Below, in pieces: positions 30,501 through 39,300 of a DNA stretch of 64,000 nt (position 1 is its first letter; each line of letters begins with the position of its first letter). A program made the position numbers and the translations under genes. Source of the DNA: Debaryomyces hansenii CBS767 (taxonomy: Eukaryota > Ascomycota > Pichiomycetes > Serinales > Debaryomycetaceae); the NCBI RefSeq assembly GCF_000006445.2, contig NC_006046.2, positions 248,001 to 312,000 of the forward strand, given 5' to 3'. The notes under the pieces are model-generated. The model was given only the letters and a program-made list of their open reading frames with translations, had not been told where the DNA came from and searched no databases.

Positions 30501-30642
30501 TATATTCATTGAACCATCCCAATAGATTATTCTCAAGCAAGCCCTGAGTAGCATTGATACTTGAAGGAAGAATTGCCGCTGCCTCTTGCGGAGTTTTGGA
30601 AGTTAGAATGGATGTTCCATACGAATATTGCGATTCTGCCAT
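27598..30642 (-). CDS. SYP1: Endocytic F-BAR/mu-homology adaptor Syp1 (FCHo family)
   Basis: This 1014-residue early endocytic protein has an N-terminal F-BAR-like (EFC) helical region (about 1-265). A long disordered middle follows, with two Gln-rich tracts (about 360-415 and 560-680) and a poly-Pro patch (LPPPPPKARK). The C-terminal mu-homology domain (about 745-1014) holds the segments SSIAEVINVNIKNDQLMKSQ and IIGEIAFNYKKQLNEQI. Syp1 bends membrane at nascent endocytic sites, binds cargo and affects septins and Cdc42 polarity. The domain order matches yeast Syp1 (870 residues); the extra length is in the Gln-rich linker. The start is the first ATG, MAESQYSYGTSILTSKTP. The Gln tracts are CAA/CAG runs and may vary between strains. 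Confidence 0.9.
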   Translation of the reverse strand: MAESQYSYGTSILTSKTPQEAAAILPSSINATQGLLENNLLGWFNEYTQVLQRNNQALNQLLQNGSKIFGQQQNKEYEGFHKIWNCLLSSLQVEIHSNEALFKSLKLEAIGPLKDVFQKDVRYSELLVNSQELQEISSDLSSSGSNAEMQWNMKAPQIFDNFENFKKFEAQLLFDVSYSLLNGLNTKYTKNLSNNENSVNYVLNGYKIDTEMTSYLQYLLQKKDFSPASLAPLGGVPGSRTNPRQSRQVSHSDLNSMNSSATSGSANTNLKKPSKLKSKMGSIFGRKNKLKRTSGLGGGTIPETESITSSVNNNARLNKSTDSIDNLAQNNVNRTSSVRDSRRLSELDPNTAQPHSSQQYQEKPIQQQQQQQQQPIQKVIDPRSQLQVPQQQVQQQQVQKQQVQQPQMASLNTAPLTPKPISENHQVADSPNVVKYESETSDDDFEDPNNKGNRLSMLQRHSLGGPENGSPSVDRFPNETETQYQQQAQDPSGLLSVGQHDNGRHAGRLSQSSAGKYSFEAGDEENSMNATPKQQENIFEEKVGELNIDDNSGSNGNNHFLRDAAVASGAGIAGAATMGSMYHHQQQEQPQQEQALQQNQQQQTPQQSPQQFQQYEPQEQDQYEYPPEQYQNTQQYQQPSFQRQQENQEAQQFIPQQQKQPPQYQQENQQNAELLQQKGSGLPPPPPKARKVLHREPSLRNQGTSSPKDVPSLVSVPSNSTDSRANRRDIHSQMFHNLPNARASVIQQPTLVSQDTGNSLLRNSDYFKHFDSTSYVESNGLNSSIAEVINVNIKNDQLMKSQIIGEIAFNYKKQLNEQIEPIIIRIPNQFDKIILNNTYIEKLSNEEFNINPELIVSKTLGGMKYLKSITFEEVPVLIQQIWKFENHQSSLMISLKLNPNYSSNLVLNNLVISVALDSSCETINASSRPQGSFNKDKNRITWRYTQPLNLSTNNLEEKLIARFATNGVGSEHESGIQVKFSIHDPPHQSNILNYRNEPIPCVKNLITGSYSSHS

Positions 30643-30741
30643 TTTCGTTTCTACTTTATTTGTTACAAGATTATACCGCTATCTGTGTTCTTTTCCCGTG
30701 TAACCCGTATATAGTGCTAATGGAAGAGTCCACCCTTCCCT

Positions 30742-30815
30742 TGCGACATTTTATGATATGTCGCATATTTGTCGAGAAAATGCGACATTCAACGACAAAG
30801 CCCACGGACTCGACA
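30742..30815. promoter_or_regulatory. Cluster of six TGTCG/CGACA motifs upstream of SYP1
   Basis: The pentamer occurs at 30744-30748, 30759-30763, 30770-30774, 30783-30787, 30793-30797 and 30811-30815, in both orientations. The first two form an inverted repeat with 8-bp arms, TGCGACAT (30742-30749) and ATGTCGCA (30758-30765). The density in 72 bp is far above chance. The binding factor is not known to me. Confidence 0.5.
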
Positions 30816-31047
30816 TTTGTTGAAATTTCTTCCTCGGCTAAATGCAAATAATTACACAAAACATCTTCGCAGCTTAGCAAGGACTCTCTGGAGATCTTCT
30901 AATCATCTAACCCGATTTATGATGATAACCTACTTTTGAACATATTTCCCAAACAAAATATTCTTCAATAAATATCACCCGATTAGTGTTCAAGTTCGTA
31001 ATACTGGTTTTTCTTGATTCGTGGAATAGTGCATAACGTGCAGCAGA

Positions 31048-31362
31048 GATAAGAAGTAAAAAATATTGGTTTATTGTGTCTAGTAAACACCAATAAATAC
31101 GAACAAGAAAATTACCAGGATGCTTGTCGCTAAGGCGAAGACTTTTTTTCATTCGCTGACTTCAGATGACTAACAATGATAAGCGGTTACGGCTAAACGA
31201 TTCTTGTGCTAATTCTCTTATCAGTAGAAAAGATTCTTTTCGTAATTTGCACGTGACTGATATTCTTATCAAAGATCGCCAGAAGATAGATGATTGGCTG
31301 TTAGGAAATAGAGATATAGACAAGAATTAAAAGACGTGTTTTGGATTGATAAGTATTGATAA
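31048..31362. promoter_or_regulatory. GATA-factor site cluster in the MEP2 promoter
   Basis: GATAAG occurs at 31048-31053, 31178-31183 and 31348-31353 on the plus strand. On the minus strand it occurs at 31217-31222 and 31265-31270. GATAAT follows at 31358-31362. Gln3 and Gat1 activate ammonium permease genes through such sites under nitrogen limitation, so this is a well-supported nitrogen-control region. Confidence 0.75.
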
Positions 31363-31482
31363 TAGACTGGTCTATATATATTGGGAAAGATGGACAGGAT
31401 GAGCAAAAAATGGTGGGAGTTTTATAATTGCAAAGCAATTTTTCATTGACCACTAAAATATTAATTACTGCAAAATAGAAAA

Positions 31483-33027
31483 ATGGCAAACGATGGTTTT
31501 ACTGGGACAGGTCCCGGAGGAGATATAATGAAGGTGGATTTGAACGAACAATTTGACAAAGCGGACATGGTCTGGGTCGGAGTATCGGCTGCATTGGTGT
31601 GGCTTATGGTTCCAGGAGTGGGTTTGCTTTATTCTGGTTTATCCAGAAAGAAGCATGCATTGTCGTTATTATGGGCCTCGCTTATGGCCACTTGCTTGAC
31701 TGCCTTTCAGTGGTTCTTTTGGGGGTACTCATTAGTTTTCACAAAAAGTGACTCGGTGATCTTGGGTAACTTGGACTATTTCTCCTTGAAGAATGTGTTC
31801 GGGGCCCCAAGCGTGGTCTCAACTGTTCCAGACATTTTATTTTGTCTTTTCCAGGGTATGTTTGCCGCAGTGACTGCCATTTTAATGGTTGGTGCTGGGT
31901 GTGAGAGAGCAAGGTTAGGACCAATGATGGTCTTCTTATTCTGCTGGTTAACTGTTGTTTATTGTCCGATCGCATACTGGACTTGGGGTGGTAATGGATG
32001 GTTATTCAACTTGGGTGCATTAGATTTTGCTGGTGGTGGACCAGTTCACGAAAATTCTGGTTTTGCTGCGTTGGCTTATTCATTGGTATTGGGTAAGAGA
32101 CACGATCCATTAACAGCTGGTAAAGTTCCTAAATATAAACCACATTCAGTTACTTCAGTTGTGTTAGGAACTGTGTTTTTATGGTTCGGGTGGTTTGGCT
32201 TCAACGGTGGTTCTACAGGGAACGCATCTATCCGTTCTTGGTATGCTTGTGTCAACACTAATATTGCTGCTGCATGTGGTGGTTTAACTTGGATGTTTGT
32301 CGATTGGTTTAGAACCGGTGGAAAATGGTCCACAGTAGGTTTATGTACCGGTGCCATTGCTGGTTTGGTCGGTATTACTCCGGCTGCCGGATTTGTCCCA
32401 GTTTACACCTCGATAGTCTTTGGTGTCGTTCCAGCTATTGTTTGTAACTTTGCTGTTGATTTGAAATCTATCTTACAGATTGATGATGGTATGGATGTTT
32501 TTGCTTTGCATGGTGTTGGTGGTATCTGTGGTTCAATTTTAACCGGATTTTTTGCTGCTGACTACATTGCTGCTTCTGATGGTTCTGTTGCAGCAGATCC
32601 TTCAGCTGCCATCGCTGGTGGCTGGATGAATCATAATTATAAGCAATTAGGTTACCAAATTGCAGGCTCATGTGCCGTTGGCCTCTGGAGTTTCACGCTT
32701 ACTGGCATCTTATTATTAATAATGGACAGAATTCCTCAGTTGAGAATCAGATTACATGCCGATGAAGAAATTATGGGCACCGATATTGCTGAAATCGGTG
32801 AATTTACATACTACGATGATGAAATGGGACAAGGTAATACGTTGGCTATGAGCGATAACTTACCATATGTTATAGAACCAATCAGATCTACCGATCAAAA
32901 GAAAGCCCAATTACAAGCTGCTGCTTCCAGAAATGATCCAGAAGTTCATATGGGCACTACAGCAGACGGCCAAGGGTTTGTTAGTCCCGACGATGGAAGC
33001 GGTACAAGTCATGCTACCAAAGAATAA
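31483..33027 (+). CDS. MEP2: High-affinity ammonium transporter/transceptor Mep2
   Basis: This 514-residue Amt/Mep/Rh protein is expected to have 11 transmembrane helices with an external N-terminus. Both pore histidines are present: His189 in GGGPVHENSG and His343 in ALHGVGGICG. The His/His pair marks the Mep2 type; Mep1/Mep3 have Glu at the first position. The signature DFAGGGPVHENSGFAALAYS is intact. The cytosolic tail has the autoinhibitory-type segment (HADEEIMGTDIAEIGEFTYY) and an EPIRST motif with Ser469, matching the position phosphorylated through Npr1 in Candida and Saccharomyces Mep2. It takes up ammonium at low supply and in Candida signals filamentation. The promoter carries a GATAAG cluster. 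The start is the first ATG. Confidence 0.96.
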   Translation: MANDGFTGTGPGGDIMKVDLNEQFDKADMVWVGVSAALVWLMVPGVGLLYSGLSRKKHALSLLWASLMATCLTAFQWFFWGYSLVFTKSDSVILGNLDYFSLKNVFGAPSVVSTVPDILFCLFQGMFAAVTAILMVGAGCERARLGPMMVFLFCWLTVVYCPIAYWTWGGNGWLFNLGALDFAGGGPVHENSGFAALAYSLVLGKRHDPLTAGKVPKYKPHSVTSVVLGTVFLWFGWFGFNGGSTGNASIRSWYACVNTNIAAACGGLTWMFVDWFRTGGKWSTVGLCTGAIAGLVGITPAAGFVPVYTSIVFGVVPAIVCNFAVDLKSILQIDDGMDVFALHGVGGICGSILTGFFAADYIAASDGSVAADPSAAIAGGWMNHNYKQLGYQIAGSCAVGLWSFTLTGILLLIMDRIPQLRIRLHADEEIMGTDIAEIGEFTYYDDEMGQGNTLAMSDNLPYVIEPIRSTDQKKAQLQAAASRNDPEVHMGTTADGQGFVSPDDGSGTSHATKE

Positions 33028-33568
33028 TCTTTAATTCGAATCAGTGTAATTATTTAGTTATAAACGTTTAATTTTTAATTTAATTTAGGAGTAGCTCCTT
33101 AATAATCAGTATCAAATAGTTGATGTTGACATGTATAGTCAAGTATGTTCCAATAGTAAAAACCGTAGAATCAGACCTCCTATTTTATATATACTGTTTG
33201 TGTGGTATATGTTCATAAAATTTTGAAGAATGTCAGAGCTTTCACATCAAACAATTACAATTTGGAAGTAATGATGCCATGAATAATTGATAATATAGAG
33301 TATAAAGATGGTAGTCATATTCAAAAAGAGTATATATGAAGACGTATTAACCGAACTATATGACTCGTATTTTTAACCCGTGCGCTTATCAACTGATAAG
33401 AAAATCATAGTGACTATCAACAAAAACAAACAGTATTACCTTAATTTATACAGTATCACCCATTTCACTAGCTTTCATAGTTAAAGGTCAGGTATTATAG
33501 TTAGCATATTAAGAAGCATATAATAAAACTACGTGTTATACGTAATATATTTAGGATTCCACTTCATT
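33028..33568. other. MEP2 3' flank and PHAF1-family gene promoter
   Basis: This 0.54 kb region lies between tandem plus-strand genes. It contains an inverted pair of GATAAG sites (33385-33400) and AT-rich sequence. Nothing else is recognised. Confidence 0.5.
33385..33400. promoter_or_regulatory. Inverted pair of GATAAG sites upstream of the PHAF1-family gene
   Basis: CTTATCAACTGATAAG has 7-bp arms (CTTATCA/TGATAAG) around a 2-bp centre. It lies 169 bp before the ATG at 33569. Paired GATA sites are the typical arrangement for nitrogen-regulated upstream activation. Confidence 0.5.
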
Positions 33569-35089
33569 ATGATTACAAACGCATCAATTGTTCCGGGTGA
33601 AGGACTTGGAAACTCAATAAGGCTCGGTAGACTGATGTATTCGATTATTAATCTGCTAGATAGATTTCACTATAGAATGAAAATATCGTATTCCGAAAAG
33701 CATTATCTAGAAACTCCAATTACAGTAACAGTCCCAGATATAGGGCTTAGGATGGTTTTCGAGAATTCTGACAAGCAAGAACTTGTTTTGATTGAAGTGA
33801 TTGATTTCAAGAGCTTAAAGTTGAATTATAATGGGATTAACTTGAATGACATAGCGGAAAATACTAAGGATACGTACGAAATTGAAGCACAAGAGAACTC
33901 GGATATCGTTCCTACCGTACCAAAGTGGGCGGAGAATGAAGATCTGCAACAGAGAACGAATATCACACTCCCGAATTTAAAACAAATATACAATCAAACT
34001 TTTGGCCCTACATACCCTGGGAAATTGTCAAAAAATTCAGATTACTACACCTTATCTTACCCAGGAATTTCATTTAAATTCAAGATAAACCTGAATGAGT
34101 TGATTAACAAGTTGATAGGATTAGGCACAAACGTAAATGATAATACTATTTTATCCAAACTTTTAAATTGGGACAAAAGTAGTGACATTGCATGTGAATC
34201 ACTTTCAATTTACCTGGGTTCATCATGGGAGAATTTTTATGAAACGTTCCAGAGAAGCATTCTAGACAGTAAGCAAACAACTAAATTAAGAAATAAGGCC
34301 TCATCTTCAGCCATCCATATTTCCAAATTATTAGTGAACTTAAAGTTAGGCATCATTAAATTGATATTTGAGGCTACTTCTGATAAGAATCGACCTCAGG
34401 AATATGTCATTAAAATTGGCGAGACAACCCAACAAGAAGTCTTGAATATATTGGGCTCTCCGGACGATTATTTTAACAAGTTTGATTCCAGATTATTGAT
34501 CCATAATCATTTATCAAAGTCATTCAAAATTGATTTGCATGATAATTCGATTTATAAGTTCCACAATTACTTCCGATTTGGGCTTGACTTTCTATATGAT
34601 CTCAATTCAAGCAAGTCGAAATCTACAGGTGTCTTAAAAAAACTCATTATTCATAATGGTGGCATTATTGAAAGTTTAGATTTCATGAAATGGAATAAAT
34701 GCAACTGGCAATTAATATCCGGCCAATACTCTGATACCGCACATCCGTTCGAATTACAAGATGATATTTCAATTGATTCATCCATGTATTTCAATGACAT
34801 TCCTCCTGAATTCTTTAACAAGATTGAAGGAAACACTAGTTTACGGCCTGTTTTATTGAATAGAAATGAAACTGAATTCATTGATAATGATTTAGATATC
34901 ATCAACCCTGATGAAATTAGTGACAACAATAATACAATTCTCGAAAAGCATTCATCTAGAGATTCTACTGTTTCTGGTCACACTTCTAAAACAAAAACTT
35001 GGGGCCAATCTAAATTAATAGGATGCAATAGATGCATATGGGAAGTAGTGGAAAGTAATGGATGTATAACATCTATCACAATTTTTTAA
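33569..35089 (+). CDS. PHAF1/C16orf70 (UPF0183) family protein
   Basis: This 506-residue protein carries the family hallmarks. VPGEGLGN lies at the N-terminus. IKISYSEKH-type sequence (KISYSEKHYLETPITV) is followed by VPDIGLRMVFE. NLKQIYNQTFGPTYPGKLSK precedes YTLSYPGISFKF, matching the SFGPTHPG and LYTLSFRGLSF blocks of animal and plant homologues. Mammalian PHAF1 (with BCAS3) is recruited to phagophores in autophagy. A yeast role is not established. The start is the ATG at 33569; the frame runs 36 bp further upstream, but only to a GTG. Assignment to the family is good; function in yeast is inference. Confidence 0.82.
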   Translation: MITNASIVPGEGLGNSIRLGRLMYSIINLLDRFHYRMKISYSEKHYLETPITVTVPDIGLRMVFENSDKQELVLIEVIDFKSLKLNYNGINLNDIAENTKDTYEIEAQENSDIVPTVPKWAENEDLQQRTNITLPNLKQIYNQTFGPTYPGKLSKNSDYYTLSYPGISFKFKINLNELINKLIGLGTNVNDNTILSKLLNWDKSSDIACESLSIYLGSSWENFYETFQRSILDSKQTTKLRNKASSSAIHISKLLVNLKLGIIKLIFEATSDKNRPQEYVIKIGETTQQEVLNILGSPDDYFNKFDSRLLIHNHLSKSFKIDLHDNSIYKFHNYFRFGLDFLYDLNSSKSKSTGVLKKLIIHNGGIIESLDFMKWNKCNWQLISGQYSDTAHPFELQDDISIDSSMYFNDIPPEFFNKIEGNTSLRPVLLNRNETEFIDNDLDIINPDEISDNNNTILEKHSSRDSTVSGHTSKTKTWGQSKLIGCNRCIWEVVESNGCITSITIF

Positions 35090-35250
35090 GCTTATATACG
35101 TTAGTCCAAGTTCCTTATTTTTTTGACTGTTGATTTTTTTGATATCGAACATAAACGGTTTGTGCGCTTTTCCTAAAAAAATTCTGTAAAGATGAATACA
35201 ATATTAGTAAACAGCTTTAAATAAATCCACCTAAAATACAGAGTATTAGT

Positions 35251-35967
35251 ATGAGGTTGACATCACAAGTACTATCCGATGCACCAACAATAATTAACCC
35301 CGAGAAACAAGTGACACTTCTGCTTAGAAGCTTGAAAATCCCTTATCTCGAAAATTTAGGTATCACAAAGGATACATATGAAGTAATAGATTTAACTGAC
35401 AATGAATTGATTGAACTATCAAACTTTCCTAGGCTTAAGAATTTGAAAGTATTATTAGTGGGAAACAATAATATCACGGGTATTAATGATGATAAATTGC
35501 CAAACAACTTACCTCATCTTCAATCTATTTCATTCATTCACAATAATATAAGCAAGTTTCTGGACGTTCGTATCTTATGTAGGTTCAAGAACTTGTCTAA
35601 TATAACATTCATAGAAAATCCTATTACGGATTCTCCTAATTATAGATATTTTATCGTTTGGTTGATTCCAACGTTGAAGGTATTAGATTTTTCAAAAGTT
35701 AAACAAAAAGAATTAGTGAAAGCAAAAGAACTATTCGGTGAGAGCATAGATGATCCATCTGAGCTAGCATTGTCAATGCTCGAGGATATATCGACTACCG
35801 AATCTAGGAAGAATCAAATTTCATCAAAAGACATTAGAAACCTTCAGGATGTCGGGAAGAAATTAACGGATGAAGACAAGGCCAAATTATTGCAGGAGTT
35901 AGAAACCGCCGACAGTGTCGAAGATATTGAGCGAATAGAAAGGGCATTGCATAATGGGCATATGTGA
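35251..35967 (+). CDS. LEA1: U2 snRNP component Lea1 (U2A')
   Basis: This 238-residue leucine-rich-repeat protein of the U2 snRNP binds Msl1 (U2B'') on stem-loop IV of U2 snRNA. LRR blocks run from about residue 25 to 150. They include IPYLENLGITKDTYEVIDLTDNEL, matching the U2A' IENLG-T-D-ID-DNEI consensus, then FPRLKNLKVLLVGNNNI, the cap ITFIENPITDSPNYRYFIVW and LIPTLKVLDFSKVKQKE. The C-terminus is charged and helical. The length equals yeast Lea1 (238). It lies 161 bp downstream of the PHAF1-family gene on the same strand. The start is the first ATG. Confidence 0.94.
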   Translation: MRLTSQVLSDAPTIINPEKQVTLLLRSLKIPYLENLGITKDTYEVIDLTDNELIELSNFPRLKNLKVLLVGNNNITGINDDKLPNNLPHLQSISFIHNNISKFLDVRILCRFKNLSNITFIENPITDSPNYRYFIVWLIPTLKVLDFSKVKQKELVKAKELFGESIDDPSELALSMLEDISTTESRKNQISSKDIRNLQDVGKKLTDEDKAKLLQELETADSVEDIERIERALHNGHM

Positions 35968-36367
35968 AATATTGCAATTTTAGTAGCATAATTCGTCAGT
36001 GCCATAATATATTGTACTATAATCAACTTGTCTTAAACAAGATTACTATCTATATGTATATAAGTTAACATTTTTCTATTTTATTGTATTTTTATTTGGG
36101 TACATTGTTTCAGAACCGTAATTCATTTGATGAAATCGAAGTGAGCGCTATGATTTTTCATGTTACCAGATTTTATTTCAAATAATTTAATTCATGAAAA
36201 GTCTGTCCTTTTTAATTTGAAGTATAGAAATTGTTTAACTTGGCCATAGCTATCATTGGTTTTATATCTAGCATTGTCTCTCTTTAAATTTTATTAGTTG
36301 AGGCTCTTTTTTACTTTTTTTACAATTTTTTAGAGTGAAGACTTCTCTTAATAAGTGATTATAGGCT
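35968..36367. other. LEA1 3' flank and SNT2 promoter
   Basis: This is a very AT-rich region with T-rich runs at 36070-36100 and 36300-36335. No specific motif was recognised. Confidence 0.45.
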
Positions 36368-39300
36368 ATGTCTCTGACAAGACCGAAACGTAAGGCCACA
36401 ATTAATAAGTCTTATAATGATGCCATAGACGAGACTATATTTGACGATAATTCGTCGAATAATTTGAATAGCTCAAGCAATTCCAAAAAGAAACCTTTGA
36501 AAAAGTCAAATACTCCTGAAGCAGGTCTCAAGAACGGGAACTCAAACGTTGTAAACCCAAATCCAAAAGCAATATCGTATAATTGGCAGCCACCACCTAG
36601 TCCCGTTGACTATTTTTCTTACAAATTAGACTTAGAAGATGCATATGTTGATATAGAAAACCAAACATTATTCTGTCCGAATCAGCCTCCGATTCCAACG
36701 TCATACGAACAAATAAGAAAACGAAAATTGAAAGAGCCATTTAAACTAACTAAAGGCGACTACATATACATGATCAGTGAACCTCCTGGCGAACCATATT
36801 ATATTGGTCGTATTATGGGTTTCACCTCTAAGCATGATCGTCATGTACAACATCATGACAGTGAACAAAATTCTACTGGTAGTTCTACGAGTAGCCTGGA
36901 TTTTGATGCACAAATTAGCAATAACCCACGTCATGAAGAGGCATCTGGTTATGTATTTCAAATTCAATGGTTCTATAGACCCAGGGATATCTCAAAATCT
37001 ACATCCGATTCAAGACTTTTATACGCATCAATGCACACAGATACTTGCCCGTTGCAGAGCTTCAGAGGCTTGGTTACTGTTAGATATAAACAAGATGTCG
37101 AATTTGAATTCAATTATTTAGCTAATGACGCTTCCGAAAACAATGGTAAATCATCGTCACCTGCACCATTAAACGGTTTAGAAATATATTCACAACAACC
37201 AAACTGTTTTTATTTTGATAAACTATTTGACAGATACATGATTAGATTCTATGACATATTACTGACTGCGAGCCTATTAAGAACCATAAATAATGACGAA
37301 AATAAAAGTAAAAACTTTCTTACGGCATTAAATAAGAGGTTTGAATATATATTCGTCGAAAGCAATAGAACTAAGTCTTTTGTCAACGGATTCTCGTCAG
37401 ATTCTTGTAATTGTGAAATATGTGGGCAGTGGTGTTCTGGTCAGGACTCTGTGACGTGTGCTGGTTGTGAGAAGCATTATCATATGTTCTGCCTTGATCC
37501 ACCCTTATTACGGAAACCCAGTAGGGGGTTTTCATGGTCCTGTGCTCCTTGTACAAAGAAACATGATCGTGAGCACCAAAGCAAAAAAATGTTCATGCTT
37601 TCTCATGATAACAAGCTGTCGAATGAGAACGAACTTTCCAGACAAATTAACGGATTAAACTCACCGAAATCTCCGCTTCACGATCTGTCAGCTGAAACAG
37701 ACGAGGAGGATATCAAGCCAATCACTAATTCAATTTTACCAAAATATGAATTAATGGCAATTGAATTTTTGAAGAACGATTCACATTTAACGTTCAAGCA
37801 AAGAAGACTAAAGGAAGAATGGTGCATGCGCTATTTAGGAATGTATGCTAGATTAGAAGATGGGGTAGATCTCGAAGACAGGTCTCCTTATCCTAGAGCA
37901 TCTACAAGATTGGGAGCAAAACATCAGGCAACGAATATTCCCGAGTTTTACGATCATCCAATCGTCTACTACGATTTGGATAAGCAATCAACTGTTAATG
38001 GCACTACAAAAAAAAAATCAACTGTTAAAAAGCCTGGCACTAAATCAAAGAAAAATGATGTAACAGATACAGTTAAGCTACCTATTCCAGATGAGCTTAA
38101 AGATACTCTGCCTAAGGAATATCCACAATGGCTACAGCCAAGACCAAAAGGATATATTGAGCGTGGTGTAGATGATGGTGAGGGGGTGACTTGCTCATTA
38201 ATGTGGAAACCATTAAATGAGGATTACCAGGATAATTTCAAAAATCTAGATTCCTTTGTTGAAAAATGCTCGCCAATAGCGGAGAAATTGAATATGTTAG
38301 CGACATCACCAAATTTTGTAGATGGAGTTCTAAAAGCTTACTTGGACAACAATGGAAATACTGATAAAGCATACGAGGAAATTTCTAAGCTAACCAGGAA
38401 ATCGCTAAGAGAACCGACACTTTCAAAAGAAGAAATCAAGAGATTTGAAGCTGGTGTTAAAAAATATGGTAGTGAGTTATATCCAGTATATAAAGAGGTG
38501 AAAACCAAGCCATTGTCTATGATTGTGAGATTTTATTATCTTTGGAAGAAATCAGAAAATGGAAGATTAATTTGGGGTAATTTCGAAGGAAGAATGCATA
38601 AAAAATTGCAGAGCATCGTTAAAGAAGAGCACCCATCTAAGACTGAGTCTAAAAACAGCCCTCTAACAATTGATTTCTTAGCAAATCATAACGACGATTC
38701 ATCATATGAAACTGAAAAGATTGTTAGCAATAACTCTAATTTTGCATGCAAGCATTGTCGAACACATCAGTCTCTCCAATGGTTTAGAATTACAGGCTAT
38801 GATGCTAACACAAAATTTGAAAAAGGGACTCACGAAGATCTTGATAAAGATTCAGTAATAGGTTTATGTTTCAGATGTGCGAGGTTATGGAGAAGGTATG
38901 CAGTTGTATGGGAAGACCCAACCGAAGTTGAAAAGAAGAGCAACAAACCTGTAGGGGGGTGGAAGAAAAAAGTTGAATTTGAACTACTTCGAGATTCCCA
39001 AATGATATTAGAAGAGTCTGAAGCCCTTGGTGGGGGGTTATCGTACGACAACAAGAAACCTTCATCAAGTATTATTAATGGAACTGCTTCTAAACCCAAG
39101 AAATTGATACCGAAAAAGAACACCTCTGGTATAACTGATGTCACAAATAATTCTGTTCTGAAATTGAAAGCTTCAAATAAAGAAGACAATCCTACTAAAA
39201 AGCGAAAGATTAGTTCTGTATCAACTAAACCTACCACAAGTACCGTTTCTAATACAAAGAAGACAATTTCCACCAAAGCCAAGGCTACAACCAAACCATC

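Larger units (their letters stand above)
30643..31482. other. Divergent SYP1/MEP2 promoter region
   Basis: This 0.84 kb region lies between two divergent starts. The SYP1 side (30742-30815) has a cluster of TGTCG/CGACA motifs. The MEP2 side (31048-31362) has a cluster of GATAA(G) motifs, a CACGTG E-box at 31250-31255 and a TATA-like TATATATA at 31373-31380, about 105 bp before the MEP2 ATG. Confidence 0.6.
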
